DNA of 64,000 bases, from contig JANQHI010000041.1 of assembly GCA_028282705.1 (NCBI GenBank), positions 62,001-126,000 on the forward strand. Direction: 5' to 3'. Below, in pieces: positions 56,710 through 64,000 of this stretch. The first letter of the stretch is position 1, and every line of letters begins with the position of its first letter. The notes beneath the pieces were generated by a model, which saw only the letters and a program-made list of their open reading frames with translations, did not search any database and was not told where the DNA came from. The position numbers were made by a program, and so were the translations under genes. The stretch is from Prolixibacteraceae bacterium. Its GTDB lineage: Bacteria; Bacteroidota; Bacteroidia; Bacteroidales; Prolixibacteraceae.

Positions 56710-57019
56710 ACACACTTTTTATATCGTAATGTATGATATTACACATTCAAAGGCTTTGCAAAAAACAAATAAGCTTTTACGCCAGGCAGGGCTCGAACGG
56801 GTGAACTATTCAGTTTGGATTGGATGGCAAAACCCTGCTAACATTCCTGCCTTAAAGGAAAGCTTAAAAGAGCTTTTAAAACCAAAACAAGCAAAGGGGT
56901 CGGTTTTTTATATTTTACCGGTAAGTAAAAAGAACCTTGAGAAAATGCGTAATATAAACGGGCGCAAACCCAAAGAGCTTGATTACTGGATGGGCGAAAG
57001 GTTAACCATGTTCTTTTAG
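56699..57019 (+). CDS. cas2: CRISPR-associated protein Cas2
   Basis: A 106-residue Cas2, the structural partner of Cas1. The FYIVMYDITHSKALQKTNKL N-terminus has the conserved Asp of the ferredoxin-like fold, and the SVWIGWQNP region is typical. It overlaps cas1 by 11 bp and precedes the array by 110 bp. Confidence 0.93.
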   Translation: MKPEHTFYIVMYDITHSKALQKTNKLLRQAGLERVNYSVWIGWQNPANIPALKESLKELLKPKQAKGSVFYILPVSKKNLEKMRNINGRKPKELDYWMGERLTMFF

Positions 57020-57129
57020 TCCTAAATGCTAAAACACAAAAATGACGGCAAATGCATAATATGCCCGTTTTGCTTCCAGTTTTTTGCTTCTGGAATCCTT
57101 GCCAGGAAGGCATTTTTAACTATCTTTAT
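57020..57129 (+). promoter_or_regulatory. CRISPR leader
   Basis: The 110 bp between the cas2 stop and the first repeat. It contains GCATAATATGCCC and AGTTTTTTGCTTCTGGAATC stretches and no ORF. Leader position follows from cas2-array order and from repeat decay at the opposite (distal) end. Promoter elements are not defined. Confidence 0.6.
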
Positions 57130-59323
57130 GTTGAAGTAGCTGCTTAAGATTTCGATCACTGAAACAATGGTTAATGTTACTACTGGCGCCAGAAGGACAG
57201 TTGAAGTAGCTGCTTAAGATTTCGATCACTGAAACATAATTTCTATAACCATATTTTTGTAATCATCAGTTGAAGTAGCTGCTTAAGATTTCGATCACTG
57301 AAACCTCAATTGCAACAGCTTCAGGTGCAGATTTTTCAGTTGAAGTAGCTGCTTAAGATTTCGATCACTGAAACTAGGTACCTGTTGCACTGGCAAGAAA
57401 AGCTCCTAAGTTGAAGTAGCTGCTTAAGATTTCGATCACTGAAACTATTATCATCAGTACAATGTTTTCTTCTGATATAGGTTGAAGTAGCTGCTTAAGA
57501 TTTCGATCACTGAAACTGTTACGCGAATTTCCCAATCAGAATAGGATTTCGTTGAAGTAGCTGCTTAAGATTTCGATCACTGAAACCAATAGGGAAATTC
57601 GTTGCGATTATTGCGAAGAGTTGAAGTAGCTGCTTAAGATTTCGATCACTGAAACCTGATACTATTCCTTGCTGAGTGACATTAATAGTTGAAGTAGCTG
57701 CTTAAGATTTCGATCACTGAAACAATGTAATGCTGCCTGATTCAAACTTTGTAGTGGGTTGAAGTAGCTGCTTAAGATTTCGATCACTGAAACAAAATTA
57801 ATGCGACGATTAAGCCGGCAAAACCAAGTTGAAGTAGCTGCTTAAGATTTCGATCACTGAAACTCTACAATATTTCCATTTCCTTCTTTATTACCCGTTG
57901 AAGTAGCTGCTTAAGATTTCGATCACTGAAACACCCTTCTTTCTCGGGCTTTAGTGTTCTGAGAAAGTTGAAGTAGCTGCTTAAGATTTCGATCACTGAA
58001 ACTTCCAGCAATAATCTCATCTGGATCGAGTGTTGAGTTGAAGTAGCTGCTTAAGATTTCGATCACTGAAACTTAAGAATACCCATTTTTGGTCTGCGTA
58101 GTTGGGTTGAAGTAGCTGCTTAAGATTTCGATCACTGAAACTCCATTTAGTTTCAGGATCTTTCCAAACTCTATTGTTGAAGTAGCTGCTTAAGATTTCG
58201 ATCACTGAAACTAAAATAGTAACAAGGGAATCTCCGTCTTGAATGTTGAAGTAGCTGCTTAAGATTTCGATCACTGAAACTTTAAGTTTCCATAAGCCTC
58301 TTCATCGGTAACTGTTGAAGTAGCTGCTTAAGATTTCGATCACTGAAACCTGCACTACTTTGTGTCAAACTGACTGGGTCACGGTTGAAGTAGCTGCTTA
58401 AGATTTCGATCACTGAAACCAGAATAAAATAATTCTTCTTGTTTTTCTTCAAAAGTTGAAGTAGCTGCTTAAGATTTCGATCACTGAAACCAAAATTTAC
58501 GAGTTTCTCTCATCTTTATTTATGTTGAAGTAGCTGCTTAAGATTTCGATCACTGAAACCCTCCCTTCGCGATTGTAATTAACTTCCGCGTGAGTTGAAG
58601 TAGCTGCTTAAGATTTCGATCACTGAAACGAATAGGTTTCAATTCATCAATGATCTCTCCATAGTTGAAGTAGCTGCTTAAGATTTCGATCACTGAAACA
58701 AATCATCCAAAAACTCTTGGATCTGCTCATCAGTGTTGAAGTAGCTGCTTAAGATTTCGATCACTGAAACAACAAAAAACCCTCTTTTAGGTATTCTCCA
58801 CCTAGTTGAAGTAGCTGCTTAAGATTTCGATCACTGAAACCTAAAATAAAAAATACAATCGTCATCCAGACGGTTGAAGTAGCTGCTTAAGATTTCGATC
58901 ACTGAAACTTCTTCCTGCAATTCCTTCTGAACGATAATTGTGTTGAAGTAGCTGCTTAAGATTTCGATCACTGAAACAAACTTGAACTCCAAAAAGGAAC
59001 TTCATTCCTAGTTGAAGTAGCTGCTTAAGATTTCGATCACTGAAACAAACCATTAAATCGAATTTTGACGGTCCATTTGGTTGAAGTAGCTGCTTAAGAT
59101 TTCGATCACTGAAACTTCCTTTTGCAATTGGGAACGATAAATGATTCCGTTGAAGTAGCTGCTTAAGATTTCGATCACTGAAACTAACGATGCTTTGATT
59201 TCCATACGTCAAACCAAGTTGAAGTAGCTGCTTAAGATTTCGATCACTGAAACTCAGCTTCCAAAACTTCAGTTTCGTCACCTAATTGTTGAAGTAGCTG
59301 CTTAAGATTTCGATCACTGAAAC
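57130..59323 (+). CRISPR. CRISPR array, 32 intact 36-bp repeats
   Basis: Identical 36-bp repeats starting GTTGAAGTAGCTGCTTAAGA and ending CGATCACTGAAAC, first at 57130 and last intact at 59288, with 31 spacers of 32-35 bp between them. The ACTGAAAC end matches type III/I repeat ends and gives the 5' crRNA handle. A 33rd repeat (59356) is interrupted. Leader side is next to cas2. Spacer targets cannot be searched here. ORFs reading across repeats on the minus strand are artefacts. Confidence 0.97.
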
Positions 59324-59355
59324 CTGACTATACTCAAATAGTTCTCTCAATTTTC

Positions 59356-59419
59356 GTTGAAGTAGCTGCTTAAGATTTCCCTGCCTGTACTGCCGTTTAG
59401 GCAGGCAGGGATCACTGAA
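59356..59419 (+). repeat. Interrupted CRISPR repeat with hairpin insertion (copy 1)
   Basis: GTTGAAGTAGCTGCTTAAGA to GATTTC (59356-59379), then a 30-bp palindromic insertion (CCTGCCTG ... CAGGCAGG, 59380-59409), then GATCACTGAA continuing the repeat (59410-59419). The repeat end after GAA is lost (TTA instead of AC). Insertion falls exactly between GATTTC and GATCACTG. Confidence 0.85.
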
Positions 59420-59514
59420 TTATTTCTGCCATAGGAAATGTACCCTGCACAAAGCAGAAATAATCGCGAACGGCTGGCGTGGGTAGGATGCGGGAGTGAG
59501 CAAACGGAAGGTGT
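59410..59514 (+). other. Structured block, copy 1 (covarying stem and conserved 50-bp tail)
   Basis: ATTATTTCTGC (59419-59429) pairs perfectly with GCAGAAATAAT (59454-59464), followed by a conserved 50-bp tail (59465-59514) starting CGCGAACGGCTGG and ending AAACGGAAGGTGT. A related copy lies at 59710-59825. Minus-strand ORFs through both share an RLLTPAS-QPFAI string that only reflects the repeated DNA. Confidence 0.6.
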
Positions 59515-59545
59515 CGGTTTTAATGCTCATGTAAGTTGGGTGCTC

Positions 59546-59719
59546 GTTGAAGTAGCTGCTTAACCCCGATAAAAACCGGGATTGGGAAATAGTGTTTTCA
59601 AGGAGGTTTGCTGGGGTCATATTATACCAAATTGACCACAAAATGCCTAATAAACTTGGCAACTGAAAGCCCAAGATTTCCCCCGCTTGCGTTACCGTAG
59701 CGGGACAGGGATCACTGAA
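59546..59719 (+). repeat. Interrupted CRISPR repeat with two insertions (copy 2)
   Basis: GTTGAAGTAGCTGCTTAA (59546-59563) is split from AAGATTTC (59673-59680) by about 110 bp that begin with CCCCGATAAAAACCGGG, and AAGATTTC is split from GATCACTGAA (59710-59719) by a 29-bp hairpin-bearing insert (CCCGCT ... AGCGGG, 59681-59709). The second insertion point is identical to that in copy 1. Confidence 0.78.
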
Positions 59720-59825
59720 TTACACGTGCTTATAGAGATAATGTGTTTTTGCAGCAAATATGAAGCACATGTAATCGCGAACGGCTGGTGCGAGTGGGAC
59801 GCGGGAGTGAGCAAACGGAAGGTGT
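59710..59825 (+). other. Structured block, copy 2 (covarying stem and conserved 50-bp tail)
   Basis: ATTACACGTGCTT (59719-59731) pairs with AAGCACATGTAAT (59763-59775) with a single wobble-compatible mismatch; compared with copy 1 both arms have changed together. The following 50 bp (59776-59825) agree with copy 1 at 45 positions and all five differences are transitions. The remaining DNA to 60080 holds a CCCCGTGG/CACGGGG hairpin near 60028-60050 and no credible gene. Confidence 0.6.
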
Positions 59826-60080
59826 TGATAACAAATCCCATTTTAAAAAATAGAAATACAATCCGATGTATTAGCGTGGTACATTTGACAGGGGTTTCCA
59901 ACTTCCGCACCCAGCTGTACCCACAAAAACTTTGGCAGAAAGAGCCCGAAATCAATTCCTATAAACTGAGACACTGTTTAAAAATTTGTACCTTTGAAAA
60001 AATAAAGAAAATCCTTAAAATTGGCTATCCCCGTGGCTTGTCACGGGGAATTATCAGATTAACCAAAAAAACTAAAAGCA

Positions 60081-62024
60081 ATGGAAACCTTCAAAAATCC
60101 TGGTCTGGTTTTACAGCTTGTCAAAAACATGAGGAAAGGAGAATCTGCTGCACGTGATGAACGAGCAACCCAGCAAAGAGATGGGGCAAATGACAATGCC
60201 TCAGCGATTGTGAATCCTGCACTCGAAGAACAAAAAACAATTATTACTGATGAGGTGAAAAATCTTGTTGCGGAGGTAGAAACAAATGAATCTTCAAAAA
60301 AGTCTTCTGGGGCTCTAACAAAATTAAAGAAGCTCTTTTCAAAAAAAGAAACTGCTTTTGACGAATCACGCCGAAACTTTTTGAAAAAAGCAGCCGCCAT
60401 TGTAGGAGGTATTGCGGTTGGTGGCCCAACTGCACTAGCCAAGGCATCTGAGGAAGAAAACACACTCCCTGTTGATCCAAACAACAGCACTGTGGAGACA
60501 AATGGAACGCATGAGATTTCATTCACACCGCCTGAGTTTGATTATGATAGTCTGACACCAGAAAAGAAAGAAGCCATTCTCAAAAAGCGAAAAATGCACA
60601 TCGTGGTGGTGACCACGGAGGAAGCGAAAGCAGAAGTTGAAAGTATCGGTGGTGACTTCAAAGCTGGATCTGAAAAAATAGCTCAATACTCACAAGAGTT
60701 CTTCACAAACTCTGGAGCGGATATCCAGTTTGATGTGCAGTGTGATGATGTGGAGGTAGATGTCATCGTGATACCGAAGAGTGAATATGCAGATGAATCA
60801 GGACAAACATCTGAAACTGCAGCAGAATATCTCAATACAAATCTTAATGCAGGATCGTACCTCAACGATCAATTTTCGACACTCGCAGCTGCCAAAGGAA
60901 TACCTCGCGACAAACTGTGCCCCTTTATGTATGTGAAAAATAATTCAGCAGCTGGTTTTGCTAACCCTGCAGGTCCTGGAATTGTACTTGATGCGGAATC
61001 AATGTTGCACCCAACGAAAAATGATCAACAACAACGTGAGATAGGCCCACATGAATTTGCACAGAAATTTTTGGATGAACACAGTGGTGTCGATAATGGA
61101 TCTCTTCGTCACGGATTCAAATACGAAGTACCAATGGAAAATGGGAAACTGAAATATGATTTCCGTGAAAGTACTAGTGATGGACTTGCGATTACAGAAA
61201 TTACCACTCCATCTTTTAGCGTAAAGGCAGGAAGACGACGTATTCCACATACTTCCTACAACGGGAAGTTTGTAAAACTCTTCGATCACAATTCTCAAAC
61301 CTATATCGAAGTTCCTCTCGGTGACGCTACTTCTGACGCATGGCATCACGGAACATGGGAAGAACTGGATAAATACACTCATGAACGTGTGGAAGATACA
61401 CAGGCGCCAGAACTCCTTGCCGAGGGCGGCATGTCTCCGACTGGAGTGCTTCCTGAAAATGACACGACGTTCGACCTAAAAATGAACTTTAATGAAGATG
61501 TTCAAAAAGGAGAAGGGAAGATCAGACTCTACGGTACCTATACAGGAGAAGGCGTAGACTGGGGAACACAAGATTATTATGAATTTGATGCGAATGATCT
61601 CGTTATTGAGGGCTCAAATGTGGCCATTCCCGTATCGGTAAATAAGTTTACTGAATACTACGTAAATGTGGATGAAGGAGCCATCAAGGATGCTGCTGGG
61701 AATAACTTTGCGGGGATTAGCGATAATTCTACATGGACATTTGAGACAAAGGACTTTGCGACAGGAGTGAATGACATTGAAAACGGAAAATTATTTAACA
61801 TTCGTGTAAACCATTCATCGCAGAAAATTGAAATGGATAACATTGATCAGGTAAAAGTAGCGCGAATTTACAATATGAATGGGCAGTTAGTAAAAATGGA
61901 AAATGATCCTCGTGGACCTATCGATATTAATGATCTCAAGACAGGAATATACATTGTTCAAGTCTTTGATCGACAAGGTCGACGAGAAGCTGTAAAAGTT
62001 GGAATAAACAAATCTTGGCGATAA
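60081..62024 (+). CDS. Tat-type exported protein with Ig-like and T9SS-like C-terminal domains
   Basis: A 647-residue protein of unknown function. Unusually, a twin-arginine signal (SRRNFLKKAA, Ser96-) follows a ~95-residue polar N-terminal extension. Residues ~155-420 are an unknown domain with a His324-Glu325-x-x-Gln328 (PHEFAQKFLDEHSG) that resembles a degenerate zinc-protease site. An SbsA-like (Big_5) Ig domain spans ~440-560, and the last ~80 residues (KVARIYNMNGQLVKMENDPR ... GIYIVQVFDRQGR) look like a T9SS type A sorting domain. Codon use and G+C are clearly different from the neighbouring genes, suggesting transfer, or a different source. Upstream ATG choice at 60081 is not certain. 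Confidence 0.65.
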   Translation: METFKNPGLVLQLVKNMRKGESAARDERATQQRDGANDNASAIVNPALEEQKTIITDEVKNLVAEVETNESSKKSSGALTKLKKLFSKKETAFDESRRNFLKKAAAIVGGIAVGGPTALAKASEEENTLPVDPNNSTVETNGTHEISFTPPEFDYDSLTPEKKEAILKKRKMHIVVVTTEEAKAEVESIGGDFKAGSEKIAQYSQEFFTNSGADIQFDVQCDDVEVDVIVIPKSEYADESGQTSETAAEYLNTNLNAGSYLNDQFSTLAAAKGIPRDKLCPFMYVKNNSAAGFANPAGPGIVLDAESMLHPTKNDQQQREIGPHEFAQKFLDEHSGVDNGSLRHGFKYEVPMENGKLKYDFRESTSDGLAITEITTPSFSVKAGRRRIPHTSYNGKFVKLFDHNSQTYIEVPLGDATSDAWHHGTWEELDKYTHERVEDTQAPELLAEGGMSPTGVLPENDTTFDLKMNFNEDVQKGEGKIRLYGTYTGEGVDWGTQDYYEFDANDLVIEGSNVAIPVSVNKFTEYYVNVDEGAIKDAAGNNFAGISDNSTWTFETKDFATGVNDIENGKLFNIRVNHSSQKIEMDNIDQVKVARIYNMNGQLVKMENDPRGPIDINDLKTGIYIVQVFDRQGRREAVKVGINKSWR

Positions 62025-62378
62025 AACGTGGAAAGATTTAACCGATAAATTACTTGACTAAGGGATTCCTCCGCGGAGCCTGCCCTCGAGAAATCGGGGG
62101 GTCGGAATGACAAGAGCGGGAATGAGGGGGGTATTTTCTATTTGGCCAAGCGAGGGTGACGGAGAATAATAGACTGAGAGGACAAGCCGGAATGACTTTA
62201 AGAATTTATACTTATTTAATATTTTATTGGATTCCCCTCTACAGGGGAATGAGGGGCAACTCCCCCCTTAATCCCCCCTCGTGGGAGGGGGGAAGTTCTC
62301 CCGCTTCGCGGGAGGAACGGGGGGAGAACCAAAAAGACCCCCGCAATGCGGGGGTCTTTTTCTTATATTTCTTTATCC
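62025..62378. other. Non-coding segment with repeats and a strong terminator
   Basis: No ORF. GC-rich hairpin segments occur: CCCCTC-ACAGGGGAAT-GAGGGG near 62236-62256, GGGGAGG-type runs at 62278-62296, CTCCCGC-TTCGC-GGGAG near 62298-62315. The composition (GGAATGAC-rich) is unlike the Bacteroidota core in this window. Confidence 0.5.
62333..62366. terminator. Bidirectional terminator
   Basis: AAAAAGACCCCCGC pairs with GCGGGGGTCTTTTT around AAT; 14-bp stem with T runs on both strands. It separates the plus-strand Tat/Ig gene and the minus-strand Hint gene, whose ends face each other here. Confidence 0.9.
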
Positions 62379-63905
62379 CTACTCCGTCATATTATCATTA
62401 ATTGATTTAGCCGCTTCTTGCATAATATCGAAATTTGCAAGCAATGTCGGACTGAGGAATGCTACATTGTGCACTAGATACCCGTCCGCGTAGAAATCAT
62501 GTGAATTCGTGACATCGAAATTGTATACTTTTGTTTCTGTCCATTCTCGACCAACGGATTCGAGCACTACGGTTCCCTCAGCGGTAATAATCTCATCACC
62601 GATCTCAAGGAGGGTCACATCAAGTCCAGCTGTTTCTTTCATCGTCTGGAGTGGAGCAAATGACTTCCAACCTTCAGTCGTGAGGAATGGGTGGGTTTCG
62701 GTCGCAAACGCGTCGCTGCCATTGATACCGTAAATCCAACCTTCATAATCAAGCTTATAAATCGTCTTTACTCTATTGGCCCCTTCAGATCCCATAAGGA
62801 GGTCACCGAAGTCAACATTTTCGATATTTTTGGTAGATCCATCTGCCATAGTCACCGATGTTCCCGCAATGAAACAACCAGACGTGCCTCCAGAAGAAGA
62901 GGTATTTTTCTTACAAGTTCCGTCTGACTGCATTGTTCCGTTGATTGTATCACTTGTTGTTGTCTTACATGAATCGCCCTCACATCGAGTTACCTCTTCT
63001 GTTCTGTAACAATTCTTTCTTTGTCGACGCTGCCATTTATCTAATCCTCCGTCTTTGTCGAAACACTGGTCATTACTACTTGTCACGTCCATATCCTCTG
63101 AGTACCAGCAACCATCAGGGCAATCTACATTGTTAGACTGACAGTGAGGATTATCTATTTTGACAAGTGTGTAGTTTGTATCTACCTGACAATCAGAACC
63201 GCTTCCACTACTGATGCTACATACCGCGTTTGACGTACATTCCCTGATATATGCTCGCTCACCATATGGCGTCACAACATCACGATCCCAACTTCCGTCT
63301 ACATGATATGCGGTTTCCCCACTTGGGAATTTTTTGTCCACTACATCACCTTCTCTCACCGTAAGATTTTCTATTCTTTCTTTTACGCGGAAACAACTTT
63401 CTAACTTGATGTAAGTATCATCAACTCCTTCTGTTTGTGCACACATGATTGGAAGTTTATCAGAACAAGTACTTCCTCCCATATTGAGCGCTGTTCGTCC
63501 TATTTGATAATTCCAGTCTCGTCCAGATCTCTCACTTGAGCTACTGCTGGTAAATTTCAAACAGTTTTGCGTTTCTTGGTTTCCTCGAGTGTAATAACTC
63601 GGAGAAAGGAAATCATTAAGATATCCAACGATGTTGTCTTTATTTACCCAGTAGCTTCCCGCTGTAGACCAAACTGAGCAGTTGTCATAATTGTCTGTGG
63701 ATTTGCATTTTGGAAGTATTGCCTTGTAGGTTAATCCTGATACTCCATTGCTATCACTATTACACTTAGTATTCGCTCCTGATATTCCCCCAAGATTCCC
63801 TGTATATGTGCTCGCCGTTGCAAAGTAGTGATATCCACATTTTCCACTTCCGTCACACACCCCCGTTATTGAACCAAAAACCAGGGATGATATCCTTTTT
63901 GGATA
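62379..63905 (-). CDS. DUF1554-like and Hint domain protein, probably 5'-truncated
   Basis: The frame is open from 63905 (preceded by TAG at 63906-63908) down to the stop at 62379; the only clear in-frame start is GTG 63860. N-terminal ~130 residues, YFATASTYTGNLGGISGANT and cysteine pairs with WNYQIGRTALNMGG, match a DUF1554-like extracellular domain. A Cys-rich middle region (~160-325) follows. Residues ~329-465 (from GTG) form a Hint domain: CFIAGTSVTMADGS, TETHPFLTTEGW and FYADGYLVHN at its end. The residue after VHN is Val, not Cys/Ser/Thr, so protein splicing is unlikely and autoproteolysis or C-terminal cleavage is more plausible. No signal peptide is present, although secretion is expected, which with the position 9 bp from the island edge suggests loss of the 5' end. 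Confidence 0.7.
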   Translation of the reverse strand, partial: YPKRISSLVFGSITGVCDGSGKCGYHYFATASTYTGNLGGISGANTKCNSDSNGVSGLTYKAILPKCKSTDNYDNCSVWSTAGSYWVNKDNIVGYLNDFLSPSYYTRGNQETQNCLKFTSSSSSERSGRDWNYQIGRTALNMGGSTCSDKLPIMCAQTEGVDDTYIKLESCFRVKERIENLTVREGDVVDKKFPSGETAYHVDGSWDRDVVTPYGERAYIRECTSNAVCSISSGSGSDCQVDTNYTLVKIDNPHCQSNNVDCPDGCWYSEDMDVTSSNDQCFDKDGGLDKWQRRQRKNCYRTEEVTRCEGDSCKTTTSDTINGTMQSDGTCKKNTSSSGGTSGCFIAGTSVTMADGSTKNIENVDFGDLLMGSEGANRVKTIYKLDYEGWIYGINGSDAFATETHPFLTTEGWKSFAPLQTMKETAGLDVTLLEIGDEIITAEGTVVLESVGREWTETKVYNFDVTNSHDFYADGYLVHNVAFLSPTLLANFDIMQEAAKSINDNMTE

Positions 63906-63913
63906 CTAAAACC

Positions 63914-63957
63914 GGGGAGCTGAAAGGTTGGTTAGCAATAGCCAACCTTTTTTGTAA
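63914..63957 (+). repeat. Right att-like direct repeat (tRNA-Asn 3' end and terminator)
   Basis: GGGGAGCTGAAAGGTTGG and the rest of the tRNA-Asn terminator, ending TTTGTAA, repeated with two single-base homopolymer differences. No tRNA precedes it; only the last 6-7 tRNA bases are included. The final 43 bp after it contain no gene. Confidence 0.75.
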
Positions 63958-64000
63958 CTCCATCATCAAGTAAAACCTTCAGGTACTTATATTTCAACTA

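Larger units (their letters stand above)
44174..63957. mobile_element. Putative tRNA-Asn-associated genomic island carrying CRISPR-Cas
   Basis: Bounded by the two near-identical direct repeats (see the att-like entries). The 19.8 kb between them hold the whole CRISPR-Cas locus and a foreign-looking 4-kb tail, and no housekeeping gene. No integrase, relaxase or transposase is recognised inside, so the mechanism of entry is unknown and the island call rests on the repeats and gene content. An assembly artefact joining two tRNA-terminator copies would give the same picture. Confidence 0.55.

Noticed and set aside
58017..58274. Minus-strand ORF with repeated SFSDRNLKQLLQ-type strings
   Set aside because: It reads through CRISPR repeats; the string is the repeat translated.
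58862..59281. Second minus-strand ORF in the array, 139 residues
   Set aside because: Same artefact, generated by six repeat units.
59420..59955. Two minus-strand ORFs sharing an RLLTPAS ... QPFAI string
   Set aside because: The similarity comes from the duplicated structured block; no start signal, no family, and interrupted by the hairpin inserts.
59687..60157. Plus-strand ORF of 156 residues upstream of the Tat/Ig gene
   Set aside because: Spans the structured block and a hairpin, has odd composition and overlaps the better-supported gene at 60081.
62379..63860. Hint domain as a splicing intein
   Set aside because: Residue after VHN is Val rather than Cys, Ser or Thr, and no extein sequence of a conserved enzyme surrounds it.
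63914..63957. A second tRNA gene
   Set aside because: Only the last bases of tRNA-Asn are present; no D, anticodon or T arm.

Overview
The window is chromosomal DNA of a member of the Bacteroidota, probably an anaerobic or microaerobic environmental lineage. This rests on family content: a DUF2723 membrane protein, DUF6427, DUF3667, DUF3108, a GH3-family protein, a PorE-like TPR/PD40 lipoprotein-type protein, a type IX secretion (T9SS) C-terminal sorting domain on a papain-like protease, and a LytS-type histidine kinase. The DNA is AT-rich with short intergenic gaps. No species can be named from the sequence alone.

Region by region. (1) 1-16.6 kb and 31.3-44.1 kb are ordinary core genome: pyrophosphatase, folA-thyA, a nitrosative-stress module (hcp, an Fe-S protein and a divergent HcpR-like Crp/Fnr regulator with a palindromic candidate operator), pgeF-like, DUF2723, polysaccharide deacetylase, purD, tsaB, efp, an O-antigen ligase/Wzz pair, tyrS, cvpA, a deoxynucleoside kinase, a PfkB sugar/adenosine kinase and tRNA-Asn. 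A DUF3667 gene is interrupted by an in-frame TAG. (2) 16.6-31.3 kb is accessory. It holds a two-component system, a VapBC-like pair, two secreted surface proteins, two DUF4143 AAA ATPases embedded in families of intergenic palindromes, a decayed remnant of the second ATPase locus, and a cytosine methyltransferase next to a PLD-fold nuclease (a probable restriction-modification pair). (3) 44.17-63.96 kb looks like an island bounded by two copies of the tRNA-Asn 3' end plus its terminator.

The island carries a complete type III-B (Cmr) CRISPR-Cas locus: an NrN-type DHH-DHHA1 phosphodiesterase, a CorA-family membrane effector, an unassigned two-TM coiled-coil protein, cmr1-cmr6, cas6, then a retron-like reverse transcriptase, cas1, cas2, a leader and an array of 32 intact 36-bp repeats. 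Cas10/Cmr2 keeps its GGDD palm motif but has no HD nuclease domain. The NrN-CorA-Cmr combination is the arrangement known from Bacteroides fragilis to signal with SAM-AMP, so this locus is predicted to sense target RNA, make SAM-AMP, open or activate a CorA membrane effector, and switch off through NrN. The retron-like RT beside cas1 suggests that spacers may also come from RNA.

The distal end of the array decays into repeats split by short GC-rich hairpins and followed by two copies of a block with a covarying stem and a 50-bp conserved tail. The last 4 kb of the island (60.1-63.9 kb) differ in composition and codon use from the rest. They encode a Tat/Ig-like/T9SS-like surface protein and a DUF1554-Hint protein that runs up to the island edge without a convincing start. 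An assembly join in this last part cannot be excluded from sequence alone.
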